The notes below the pieces were generated by a model. It did not search any database, was not told where the DNA came from, and saw only the letters and a list, made by a program, of their open reading frames with translations. A stretch of 64,000 nt of DNA, taken from contig JAKSZP010010613.1 of assembly GCA_022478985.1 (NCBI GenBank), forward strand, positions 124,001 to 188,000, given 5' to 3'. Source of the DNA: Massospora cicadina. Its lineage: Eukaryota > Entomophthoromycota > Entomophthoromycetes > Entomophthorales > Entomophthoraceae. Position 1 is the stretch's first letter. Each line of letters opens with the position of its first letter. Positions 35,101 to 44,990 of the stretch are shown here, piece by piece. Position numbers and translations under genes: made by a program.

Positions 35101-35348
35101 CCATGGATACCACTTTTTATGAACCCTCCGCCTGTTGCAAAGGATGTAGGAGGCCATTTCTTCCTGAACGGTCTGGCTTGGATCATGCACAGGTAACACA
35201 ATTGGCAATCCAGGCTGGAACTTCCTTAGTTAACCCGCGCAATTATAAGTCTGCTTGTCCTTTCAATGCATTTCTTATTGCCCAGATGGCCAATCATTGG
35301 AGGATTGTGATTCGCTCAAAACACCTCAGCTCTAAAGAGAGGAGGAAC

Positions 35349-36872
35349 TCAAATCCACAATCTAAAATAGATTAGAACCTCCACCGGGGAATATAGAGAA
35401 TGTTTTTGAGTTTGAAGGGACAATTGCTCAACTAACTCCACTCCTCCAGGACAGGCCAGTTGGGCTGCTAAAATTTGTGAAATGAGAGGGGCGTCAGGAG
35501 CAAAGGCGACTGATAAGACCACGGGAGAAACAATAGACAATATTTGGGTGGAGGGGATCACAGTAACAAGGTCTTTTTCCTCTGTGTCTGAGGGAAAGTG
35601 GGCCAGGTTGCAGCTAAGAAAATTGGGAAGCACGTCAAGCGCGCCTTTCATGAATTCATATTTGAAATTGAAACTGCAAAAAGTTTGATAGATATGAGCT
35701 TGCTGATGGGCCAATTTCTGGGGTTTTCAGAAATACAAAAGAGCTTGGTGGTCCATATGCACAGTTAACTCATGTTGGGCACCCTGTAACAGATACTGCC
35801 AACAAGTCAACGCCCATGATAAGGCTGCCAATTCCTTATCATAGATGGCCCAGTATTGCTCAGTAGATAAAATTTCCAGGAAAAGTAGGCGACCAGATGT
35901 TCCAAGCCATTGTGCTCCTGGAGCAGAACCGCCCCACTGCCACAGATGAGGCATTGCAAGCAATGATATACAATTTGGAGGGATCCGCATGTTTTAGGAT
36001 GGGGGGAGATAGAAACATCTCTTTGATTGACTCAAACGCCTTCTGGCACTGGGTGTCCAACAAAATGCACATTTTTATCCGTGATGGGGTGGAGCAGAGC
36101 AGCTAACTGGGAAAGGGCCAGGGAAAATTTCTTCAGGAAAATAATGGTGCCCAAGAAACACCATAATTGTTTCTGAGTTGTTGGAGTTGGCCATTCACAG
36201 ATGGTGTCCAACTTGTTGGGGGGGATCTCATAACCATCTTTGAGGACTAGGTTCCCAATAAAGATAACTTCCTCCTTATAGAAAATGCATTTTGAAGGCT
36301 TGATGAACAAGCCCGCATTGTGCAAAGCAGCCACAACTGCTCCCATGTCTTTAGCGTGCTGTTTTGGGAGTTGGGGAGTGAACCAAGATGTCATTAATAT
36401 ATTTGACCGTGCAAGTAAACCGGAGGTCACCCAGTACACTGTCAATCATTCTTTGATATGTAGCGGAAGCATTTTTCAACCCAAAGGACATTACATGGAA
36501 TTGAAAAATACATCGCTTCATTTGTATCATGATAAGCTATTCTTGCCCTTCCACTACCCGAATCTGGTTGAAGGCATTAATGAAATCAAGCTTGGAGAAC
36601 ACACAGGATTTAGTGATCGCTTGACTTTTAGTTTGCTCTAGGGGCAAAGGGTAGGGATCATGAACTGTGACTTTGTTTAAGTGTCCATAATCCACACAGG
36701 GATGGAGGGTACCATCAGCCTTTTTGGCAAAAACGATGAGAGACGTGACCGGTGATGTCTCCTCAAACAACCACCCTTTTTTAAGAATATCATCTAACCA
36801 GGTATTAAGCGCAACCTCCTCCTCCACTGTGTGTGGATACAACGGGCAGTTGATATTCACTAAGTTTATCAT
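35349..36872 (-). pseudogene. D2 reverse transcriptase and RNase H
   Basis: 36537-36872 gives the RT fingers (TLHPCVDYGHLNKVTV, FSKLDFINAFNQI). The YIDD box (complement of 36390-36401) reads Tyr-Ile-Asn-Asp, so a catalytic Asp is lost. 36032-36445 continues the palm and thumb (FIKPSKCIFYKEEVIFIGNLV). RNase H lies in 35860-36072 and 35727-35990 (YDKELAALSWALTCW, TVHMDHQALLYF) with 35349-35714 as tail and linker. The protein would be inactive even if the frames were continuous. Confidence 0.85.
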
Positions 36873-36883
36873 TTATATGAATC

Positions 36884-38427
36884 TTAAGTCAAATTAGTGT
36901 GAGAAGGAAGATGGTCCGCCTTTTTGGAGTTGAAGATACTTTTATAGCACATTAATTCCTTGGGAGAATCAGATGGAAGGCCTGCAGGAGAAATGAGAGA
37001 GGTAATAGAGCTGCAACCTTGGGTTTTTCTAAGGGTATTGACTAAAGGAAATTCCTCCTTCATTTGATCATTAATGAATGACAACATATTTGACTCCAGG
37101 TGGATTCTAACATGTTGTTGGCACCACCATCCAACCCCCAAGCTTACAGAAACCACTAAGTTTGGCATTGCAGAGAACCAAACGCAAAAGCTAGACTGAT
37201 GTACCAAGAAAGGTACTGGCCAATGGACTATATATGATGTCTGGGAGGCTGAAGAAGCCACCATCACCAAAGGACCTATGACCAGGTCCAATTGTTGGGC
37301 TAACTCAACGCTCATAAAATTACCCGCAGCTCCAGTATCTACGAAAGCCTCAAAGGAGACATGGTGAGACCCAATACTAATCTTCATAGGCAATAAGAAA
37401 TAGGCGAGGTTTTGTTTATTGGTGGATTTGGTCATTTCTGCTGCAACTGAAGAAATGGCAAGTAAATCAGGGGGAAGGTCGGTGACCTTTTCAGGAGTAA
37501 AGTTGGGAAGAGAAAGGGCTTGGTAACCAGCTACTTCAATATGGGCTTTTACTGATTCATTAATAGGTGAACCAGGATAACACAACTCAGATGCAGGGGT
37601 ATTGTTAGGCTCTGAGGCCTGGACTAATACTGGTTCAATGGTCAGTATTGAGTCCAAGTCGTCGTTAGGTAGTCTGTTCATGTAACTTACCCCTTGAAGG
37701 TGGGAAGCATGGTGAGGGGAGGTGTTGATAGTGGTCACAGCTTTACATATCTGATCCACTGTCCCTATAGGGGTGGACCAAACTTCGTGATGGGCAGAGG
37801 CAGAATCAAACCCTGATCTAAAGATTTCTTGGAGCATATTATCAGAGAACTCAAGTGAGGGAGCCTGTTTGTGGAAGGTTGAGATTAAAGAAGCTAAGCT
37901 GAGGGCTTCAGCCATAGTATAAACCAATTGTAATACTTAGTATGAGCGCGACACAGGGGGTTTCAAAGCAGCTGATACTACTGTGACCAGTGAGGTGGAA
38001 TCACCCACTTGCAAAGTAGAGTGAAGAGGTCCTCTTACCCACTGACGGGCATCCCCTTCCACCACATCCAAAAAGGTGACCCCTTGTTGGGCATTGGATA
38101 GCGCAGCGGCATTGTTAAGGGCGATAGCAGAATGCATTTGCACCTTAGCAAGGGCGTCAAGAACTTGATTGACAATATCTCAGGAGGGAACACTCAGATT
38201 ACCTTCTTGAATATTAGGTGGGGGAGAAGCAGTTATCCACGGGGCTCTGCTTCCCTGAAGAAGTTTCTCCAAGGTGTAGTGAATACTACCCACAAAATCA
38301 GCAAGTGACCAAATGAACAATGTAAAGCATAATACTGACTGCACGTTCATTTGGTAAAGGGTAACCACTACAGCGCTCACTCTGAAGAGAAGGGCGTAAA
38401 TGGCATGAAATAATGGTTGGTCAATTA
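36884..38427 (-). pseudogene. D2 gag and protease
   Basis: 36884-37927 is a 347-codon frame. Its C-terminal half holds the retropepsin block FEAFVDTGAAGNFMSVELAQQLDL (about residues 208-231) and a conserved tail (LPSDSPKELMCYKSIFNSKKA) that leads into RT. The N-terminal part is likely late gag. 37937-38143 adds upstream gag in another frame, and sequence to 38427 is leader plus gag start. No CCHC knuckle is seen. This is the longest open gag-protease frame of the D family here and shows what D1 has lost. Confidence 0.75.
38416..38426 (-). other. D2 self-priming PBS
   Basis: On the minus strand AATTGACCAAC, starting one base after the LTR end. It is the perfect complement of GTTGGTCAATT at 38999-39009 (minus) in the LTR, 11 of 11. 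No TGG start, so tRNA priming is not indicated. Confidence 0.75.
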
Positions 38428-39852
38428 TGTCATGAAAATGGCAGAAGAAGTACAGACTGGCCTGCCAGTCAGGATGCGTAAGCACCCAAAAAGCAAGACA
38501 GAATGTCAGTGGCATTGCCACTCATATGACGTTGTATGGAGCCACAAATTGGGAAACAACAGATTGTTGGTGTAAGATGAACATGAAAAGAAAATTGAAA
38601 ATGAACAAAATGGAAACAACCCCAGACACTGGGGCCTTGCTGCAGGGGATTGTACCACTGGTTTGCTTCTACAGGGTTGATGGTGGGTGGGTTCAATATG
38701 ATGGTAGAGAAAAGGGGGCAGATCCTTGCTCAGAAGTGGTGGATGTAAGGCCACAAGATCTCAGTGTATTGATTGCGGATAGTTTCAATGATGGGGTTAA
38801 ATTGCCAGAAGTTTCTTGCACGTTGAATCCAGTTGACAATGGTGGGAGTGATTGTAATTATCAAAACTGGTAGTGCCCATCCGGTGTAGGGACCAATAGG
38901 CCACCAGGTTAAAGCCATTGGGACAATGGCAAGAAGGATTTTAAATAGAATAAATATTGAGTTTTTTAGCTAGAATTTATTGGAAAGGAAAATAAATAAA
39001 TTGACCAACAATTTTCTCAGTGTGATGCAACTGATCAAATAGTGTTTGATTGTAGTGGGTCCAAGCAGGGATCATGTCCCTCGAGTTTGACCTAACCTGG
39101 CGAATTTTTGGGAAGGGTGCAGATAATCTCAATTAGAACTGACATTGAAGGATTCAGCAGCAGGCAGAGTCACTATTGATTTGACCGCGAATGCCTAAAT
39201 TGAGGCTCAACTGCATTTCCATCAGTTGACATGATGGCATCTGGCCCAACAAGCAACGGAATTGCCCAGGGCCACCCCACATAGGGCAGTCCCAATTGGT
39301 TGGAAATGGGTTCAATATGCCAAACCCACCCGTGCCTGGTCACTGGGGTGTTCATTTGGTCAAATGAGTTATATCACCCCAACTCCTGATTCATTGGATA
39401 GGGGTTTCAAATTGTCTCTGATAGTTCCCAAATATACCCTCTGCACATTGGGGATCATCCCCAACAACTTTGAGGGGTGGTTGGCATTGGCGATCATACT
39501 GCAGGCTGAGTCAAAACTGTCAGCAATTCCAGCTGATAATTCAATATTTGTCCCTTTTTGATTATATGTTTCCCAATTGTCAAGCTTTATTCTCATCAGT
39601 TTTGGACCTTTTGACTTTGATTCAGTAATCTTGGTGCAGATTTCCTTAATATGGTGGACAAGTTCAGCCAAGGTGAGCGATGGTACTGGGGGAGGAATCC
39701 TAAGAGGGAGGGCTGTTACCCAGCACTCATCTACCACATGGGTGAGGTCACCCTGGGTGACAAGGGGTACAGCCACCCTCTTCAGACCCTTTTTATTCAG
39801 AAATGGGAAGATTGCTCGATCCACACACAGGGGACGTTCCCCTGGACTTACA
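38428..39852 (-). repeat. D2 5' LTR (1425 bp)
   Basis: In element sense it starts TGTAAGTCCAGG (39852) and ends TTTTCATGACA (38428). It matches the D2 3' LTR at 24741-26076 and the D1 LTRs. A TATA-like TATTTGA (39041-39035) lies 32 bases before the inferred start GTTGGTCAATT (39009-38999). Confidence 0.85.
38999..39041 (-). promoter_or_regulatory. D2 TATA-like box and inferred start
   Basis: TATTTGA (minus, 39041-39035), then after 32 bases GTTGGTCAATT, the 11-mer complementary to the PBS. D1 has TATTTAA and the same spacing at 33609-33651. The start site is inferred from priming complementarity. Confidence 0.6.
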
Positions 39853-39857
39853 GAAAC

Positions 39858-40485
39858 CTGGTAGGCCCAGCGGTGTACCTGAGAATGTAATAATTTTAAA
39901 GGAAATAAATTGGCTAACACATTGCAAGACCTCCTCAAAGAGGTCCACACACAGGTTTGCCCAAGTCACCATATAGAAAAAATGTAAAATGACTGGGCAT
40001 TTATTATGGAAAGATGTCCAATGAGAAAAGTTGGTCTTGAGCAAACATAATTAAGCCAACTTGGGGAAATCATGGATCAGCAAAAGTGGTACTAAGCCTT
40101 GGTGCACCAATAGGCACATGCTTCCATCTGACAGGGTAACATACTTTGAAACTGACCTTACTCAAGTGATTGATTGAAGTTGAACCTGAATTAAGCTCAC
40201 AATTTTATAAATAGAATGTATTTTGAACCCCTTGTTCACTGATTAACCAGATTGAGACAGCATCATTTCATAAAAAACTCATTTATTTTAGCACAAGAGC
40301 CAAAACAAAGGGCTGGGCATTAGGCACCTCACTTGTACCAACCTGGGCATACCTAGCCTGTGCCCAGCGTTGATCCAATGTGTGCCTAAGGTCAAAAAGG
40401 TCCTGCATTTTGACCCTTTGGACCTCCTGCCTCCCAGCCTTGTCCTTGCTGTTGGTGCCCTCAATAAGGTCATGTAAACATGACA
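39858..40485 (-). repeat. B1 5' LTR, right part
   Basis: Continues the LTR interrupted at 24740, matching B2 LTR sequence (for example TGGTAGGCCCAGCGG against AAGGGCAGCCCAGCGG). It ends CATGACA at 40485, the LTR start in element sense. Joined length with 24473-24740 is 896 bp. Confidence 0.85.
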
Positions 40486-42380
40486 AAAATTAACTTGCTG
40501 TCTTCATGACAGCCAGTCACATAAATCTCAATTAAATATTTGTAGATCAATGTCAAGATCCAGTGCACTATAATACACCATCCTAAAAATTTTGAAGCAT
40601 GAAATCTAAACTTTAATGTGACAAGAGTGATAAGGTGCCATAATCAAAGAAGCTTCTTTTTATGTGCAGGCTATCAGTTACTGTCTATAATATGCCTATA
40701 TTGTAATATAAAGATACCCATTTTATGTAATAGTCATCTGGATGGTAGTAATTATGCCTAGATGCTTTGCTACATATAAAATTTTACTTTATCCATATCC
40801 TTGACACTTATTCTGATATAATAAGGATTAGCCGTAGTTAATTAAAACTGGGTAAAAAATTGTATACTAATTTAGCCTTATTGGTATGCGTAATATAAGT
40901 AGTCCACCAGTTTATAATTAGAGCTCAATTTTATAATTATTAGCTGATAACCCTATAATTCCGAGTATAAGATTAGATAAAATGTTTAGAATATATGATA
41001 TAATTGTTCTAAGAATAATGCTCTATATCTTTGCTTTGTAAGTATTTACTAAATTTCATTAATTTGATACTTGGCAATAGCAGTGGTTCAACCTATATTT
41101 AATAAAAAATTCTCTATCATATAACAACTCATGATTCGCGAAACTGGCTCTAATATAATTAACGCTTTATTATGATATTCGGAGAAATGATTTTTTAGTT
41201 TATAATAGAGTCTAAAACCAACAAATGAATTACCTAATCAATCTGAAGTTTTAGTCTACAAGAGACTAAAGTTCTAACTATTGAGGTATCCTATCGAATC
41301 TTTACAGCCCATAATTGTTTAGCCAGTTGGAAATTCTTGAGTAATATTGATGGAAAATTGTAGCCAATTAATCCATCAGTTATAATTGAAAAACTAAATC
41401 AATTGCAAGGTCTAATTATACATAATTGGTAAGATTCTGGATAAACTAATCGTTGCTCTATAGTTATTTCAGTCTACCGACTTCTCATTTGATCCTTCAT
41501 TCTGTAAAATAAATTATAAATTTAAAGATATCTTGATTAAAATAAGGATCAATTATCCCGAACCGAGATAGCGAATAGCAAAGGCGGTCCATGGAGTTCC
41601 TGGCCTATCATACGCCGCGCATGGAGATTTCCGGGTTTTATCCTCCTTTCCCATTTTCTTCACTTCCCTAATCGGTGCGGTACCGTCCCCAGGTCGGCCC
41701 ACCTCGAATAAAATTTAAAATAAGGATCAATTATCATCTATGCAAACGGAGCTTAGGTGATTTGATAGTAAAATCTATAGATCGCATACTTATAGCTAGG
41801 TATCAATCCTTGTTATGAATTAAAGTGGTTGAAGTTTGAATTGACCTTGAATAAAAAACATCTCGATTAAATAAGTTTGATGAGTTGATCAAAGTTTAGC
41901 TTTTATGTGAGATGGTCCAGTTTGATAGTGAGATTATGGAACTATGCTTTACGATGTTTATGGATTCGAGCTTAAAGTTTTGGCTTCAAGTTTATCCACT
42001 ATCGGATAATTACAGTTTTCAAACTGATAGATGAATGTTCGATTCAGGATACTCCGAGATGGCAGCCTAATCCTTAAATGATATTTAATAAATTCTATTT
42101 TAGATTGGTTAGCTAATACATCTTTAGCCAATCCTTGATCTGGCCAACGTTAAAGTTTTTATCCCCAAACCTAGATTGCTTGATTTGCAATTCGACCAAG
42201 TTTTAACCGCTTAATCGGGCGATATCTGCCGTCAATCCAAGGTATCCTTCGTAAGTTATGTTTATTAGCATTCTACTTCGAGGGTTCTCGTTTCCAGTTT
42301 AAAGCCTAGCATAACCCATGCTAACTTCCTACCCTTCGTTTGTTTTAGATAAATATTACTTTAGACGCCCTTTCGAAACC
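40486..42380. other. AT-rich intergenic DNA upstream of host gene
   Basis: No gene or TE family recognised. Composition is strongly AT-rich except for 41558-41714. A small hairpin (TTTAGTCT, ACAAG, AGACTAAA) occurs near 41250-41275. The promoter of the downstream gene presumably lies in the last several hundred bases; I see no certain TATA box. Confidence 0.5.
41537..41735. repeat. 21-bp direct repeats flanking GC-rich segment
   Basis: A 21-bp sequence (starting TTAAAATAAGG) occurs identically at 41537-41557 and 41715-41735. The 157 bases between are GC-rich (CCGCGCATGG, GGTGCGGTACCGTCCCC), in contrast to AT-rich flanks. This looks like a short retroposed or inserted piece with a target duplication. 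No tRNA or 5S sequence recognised. Confidence 0.6.
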
Positions 42381-44788
42381 ATGGAGCCGTCCAAACTTAT
42401 TACGTCGGAGCTGTCTGCTCGCATCTCCGCTGCCTGTGTCAATGTCTATCGCAAAACCTTCCGCCTCGTTCCCATCAACAACTACGTGTTAGAGCCACTA
42501 TCTTCAGCTGGTGGCGTAGGAATCGGCCTCGACTCGGAATCTCCAAAAAAGTCTGACCAAGATGTTCAGCTGACTAAGAACCTTCAAACCTACCCAGGTG
42601 GTTGTACCTCAACTTGCTCTCCCTCACCCGACAAGGAATCTACGTTCAACTTAACCTTTTGGGACAGAACCATCTGTAGCTTTAACTTTAAGGATGATCG
42701 TTTAGCTGAGCTAATCATCAACATTAGTTTGCCTCTGGCCATCTTCTTTAGCTGGCTGTTCCTCTCCATCGTCAACTTCTTGCTCCTCGATGAGCTAGAC
42801 TTTTGCGCCGAGTGGGCCTTGCTATTCTTGGTATCCTTCGTCCCGTTTTATCGCGCCGCCAAGGTTTCCGCCCAGGATTTTTCGCCCTTCTGGCGGTCCA
42901 CGCTATCCTTGATGCCGCTGCCGGCACCACGCTCGTCCATCTCTATCCTCACATCAGCCCCACCTGGATGAGCACCGTGTTTGATTTCTTTCTGTTTACA
43001 AATACGATCGGCAGCCTCCAGGGCTTTTGTCTGGGAACTTGGTTCTACGTGTGCATCTTCACCTACGTTAACCACACCATGAGGGGACAGTTTACCACCA
43101 CGGGGATCTCTTGGCTGCTTTCGATCCATGCGATCGGGCACGCGGCCTACTTGGGGCTGGGGGAACTGCTGGTGCAGATAATCTTGCTAAGAAACTGCAA
43201 CTTTGCCAACCCCATCTTCAACCACGACAAGTCGGAGATGATCCACAAGTTTCGGTACCTGGGGCTTAGCGGTAAGTTGGAGGCGGTTGCTTCACCAACC
43301 GAAGAGAACCTGGACCACTGCCCCGCCCCCAAGCCGGGAAAGCGCCGTCAGCTCCAGCAGCCCAAAAAACAAGCCCCGCCCAAATTGAAATCGCCTTTGG
43401 ACGGGAAGGTGGAGACCCACAACTCGCTGGTTTTGCGTCCTTCGGTGGGAGAGATTGCCGATAGCTTTGATCTGTGCATAGAGGACGTCGGACCCACCTT
43501 TATCACACTCCAGTGGGTGATCCCCATAAGCTTCCTCTACTTGCTGGCCAAGTGCTCAGTATTCATCAAGGAGTTTGACGACCGCGACCGCGTTCTCTCC
43601 ACAGCCTCCTCGGCCCTCACCGTAGCGGATTTCGAATCCTCCCTTACGGATGGCGAGGTGATGCGCCGAATCGATATCACGCTCCGCATCAATGGGACCC
43701 CCTGGCCGCATTGGGCCATCAACAAGGACTACAGCGCAATCACCATCTCAAACTTGCGCGCCTTAACCGACTACAAGATCACGATGGCCATGATCGGGTT
43801 TAGAAGTGCACCTTCCTTCGTGACAACGCTTCCCGTCAACTTAGATTCGAACGTCCCCGTGGATGAGGAGAGTGCGCTGTTTATCCGCACCTTCAACCGT
43901 CTCGTCGCTTTGGAACAAGATGTGCACGAGGAACGCCGGCTGAAGAAGGATGAGCAGCTAGCTATCAAGAAACTTAGACGCAGCATCGCGCAACAGGAGG
44001 CCAGCCTGACGCTCGAAATTCACCGGGCGACCAAGTCCCTGGAGCGCGTCAAGCAAGATGATGCTCGAATGCTGCAGATGCTCAAGAGCCTCAAGCAGAG
44101 TATCCAGCATGTGCAGACACGTATTTCCACCTACAACTCATCCCATGCCACTCTCACCGAGAAAATCAAGGATGTCGAGACACGCCTCATCTCAGCCAAC
44201 CACCGTCTCAACACCACCCGCACTAACCTCAAGGAGCTCCGCGCCTCATATCGCAAGACGGAGTCCAACTTTCACCACGAACTTGCCACCCTCACTAAAG
44301 AGAAGCAGCGCCAAGCCAGCGTCAACAACGCTCTTGAGAAGCGTATCCTTCGCCTCACCCAGTGCAACATCTCCCAGGTGACGGAGAAGCTTGAGGAGCT
44401 GGCAACCAAATTAGATGATGTGCAGGCTCAGTTGAGAGTACAGCTCGAGCAGAATAGCGACCTCCTAACCTTCCTCTCTCAAGCCGAGTTGCTTGGCCGT
44501 TGGAAGGCTGCCCTCAAGGCCTGCCCCTTCTCCTCGCTCCTTACCCCGGAATCCGACCTCGTCCTCACCAACGAGCCCGAAGACTTGTCGGGTGAAGCCT
44601 TTCTGGGTTCCCTCGACAACCTTATCGCCTCCCTTCAGGATCGGTTGACGTCGGTTGAAGGCTCGATCCGATCCTATCGGGATGCCGTCGAATCCGAGAC
44701 GGACTTTGTAAAGCGCCTCGAGGCTGAGGAGCGTCGCGTGCTTGCGCTCTTCCGTCCCCAGCGGAACGATTTCGGCATTGAAGTTTGA
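42381..44788 (+). CDS. acrB: AcrB-like membrane/coiled-coil protein
   Basis: Host gene of about 800 codons. The start chosen is the ATG at 42381 (context GAAACCATGG); an upstream in-frame ATG is at 42318. Order: N-terminal tail; hydrophobic segments near residues 108-135 and 144-156 (frame 1), then 167-188, 197-230 and 244-270 (frame 2); basic linker (PGKRRQLQQPKK); FN3-like domain about 365-480 (ITLQW, RINGTPW); coiled coil about 500-690 (RTFNRLVALEQDVHEERRLKKD onward). This layout fits fungal AcrB, a membrane protein linked in Aspergillus to the CreB/CreC deubiquitination network; assignment is from memory of family features. The frame changes between 42795 and 42971; one extra T in the T5 run at 42878-42882 would restore continuity, otherwise an intron is needed. 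Codon use is GC-rich, unlike its surroundings. Confidence 0.6.
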
Positions 44789-44799
44789 CTCGCTTGCCC

Positions 44800-44805
44800 A
44801 ATAAA
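44800..44805 (+). terminator. Poly(A) signal AATAAA
   Basis: Canonical AATAAA starting 12 bases after the stop codon (44786-44788) of the AcrB-like gene. The short distance implies a very short 3' UTR, or a later signal may be used. Confidence 0.5.
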
Positions 44806-44884
44806 TTTGCTTGCGCTCGGTTGATTTAAAGTGTACCTTTCGATTCACCTCTATAGCCGCCGCTTAGGGTGGCGAGCTATCCGA

Positions 44885-44990
44885 TTTACCGCGCTTGAAA
44901 ATTTAACCATTCTGACGCGTAGATTTAAGGGTCCTCGGTTTGCCGCGCTTGACTTATCATTCTGACGCGTATAGATTTAAGGGCCCTTGG
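44885..44990 (+). repeat. Tandem duplication downstream of host gene
   Basis: Two units of about 53 bases (44885-44937 and 44939-44990) share CCGCGCTTGA, CATTCTGACGCGTA and GATTTAAGGG. They lie about 100 bases after the stop codon. Confidence 0.8.

Larger units (their letters stand above)
24741..39852 (-). mobile_element. Chromovirus element D2, hosting D1
   Basis: Minus-strand gypsy element inserted in the B1 5' LTR, flanked by GGAAC (24736-24740) and GAAAC (39853-39857), one mismatch in five. Internal region 33965-38427, 5' LTR 38428-39852 (1425 bp). The 3' LTR is split: its first 12 bases are at 33953-33964 and the rest at 24741-26076, with about 80 bases missing. Between them sits element D1 in opposite orientation. 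Without D1 the element is about 7.2 kb. The 3' LTR terminus at 24741 reads AGTCATG against TGTCATG in the 5' LTR. Confidence 0.8.
3803..40485 (-). mobile_element. Gypsy element B1, interrupted twice
   Basis: This is the outermost element of the nest. Its pieces are 3803-4614 (integrase and RNase H end), 21973-24472 (RT, protease, gag), and a 5' LTR split as 24473-24740 plus 39858-40485. Together they give about 4.2 kb of B1 sequence. The pieces match, in order and orientation, the complete relative B2 at 51172-58226. The left end is truncated inside integrase at about 3803, so the 3' LTR is missing. The interruptions are element C (target duplication GGTCT at 4610-4614 and 21968-21972) and element D2 (GGAAC at 24736-24740, GAAAC at 39853-39857). 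Summed without the insert, the LTR is 896 bp, against 893 bp in B2. Confidence 0.85.

Noticed and set aside
24741..39852. The inverted D1/D2 arrangement as a fold-back read or assembly artefact
   Set aside because: D1 and D2 differ at many positions, have different gag lengths and different RT boxes, and only D1 contains the retroposon. An artefact would give near-identical arms.
41558..41714. GC-rich segment as a tRNA, 5S rRNA or snRNA gene
   Set aside because: No cloverleaf, no clear internal promoter boxes and no resemblance to known fungal 5S or U6 sequence as far as I can judge.
42831..42875. A GT...AG intron of 45 bases in the AcrB-like gene
   Set aside because: The length is a multiple of three, so removing it would not restore the frame. 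The T5 homopolymer break is simpler.
42803..44788. The second frame of the AcrB-like gene as a separate gene with its own start
   Set aside because: Its first codon is TTG and its sequence continues the hydrophobic region of the upstream frame. One gene with a frame break or intron explains both.
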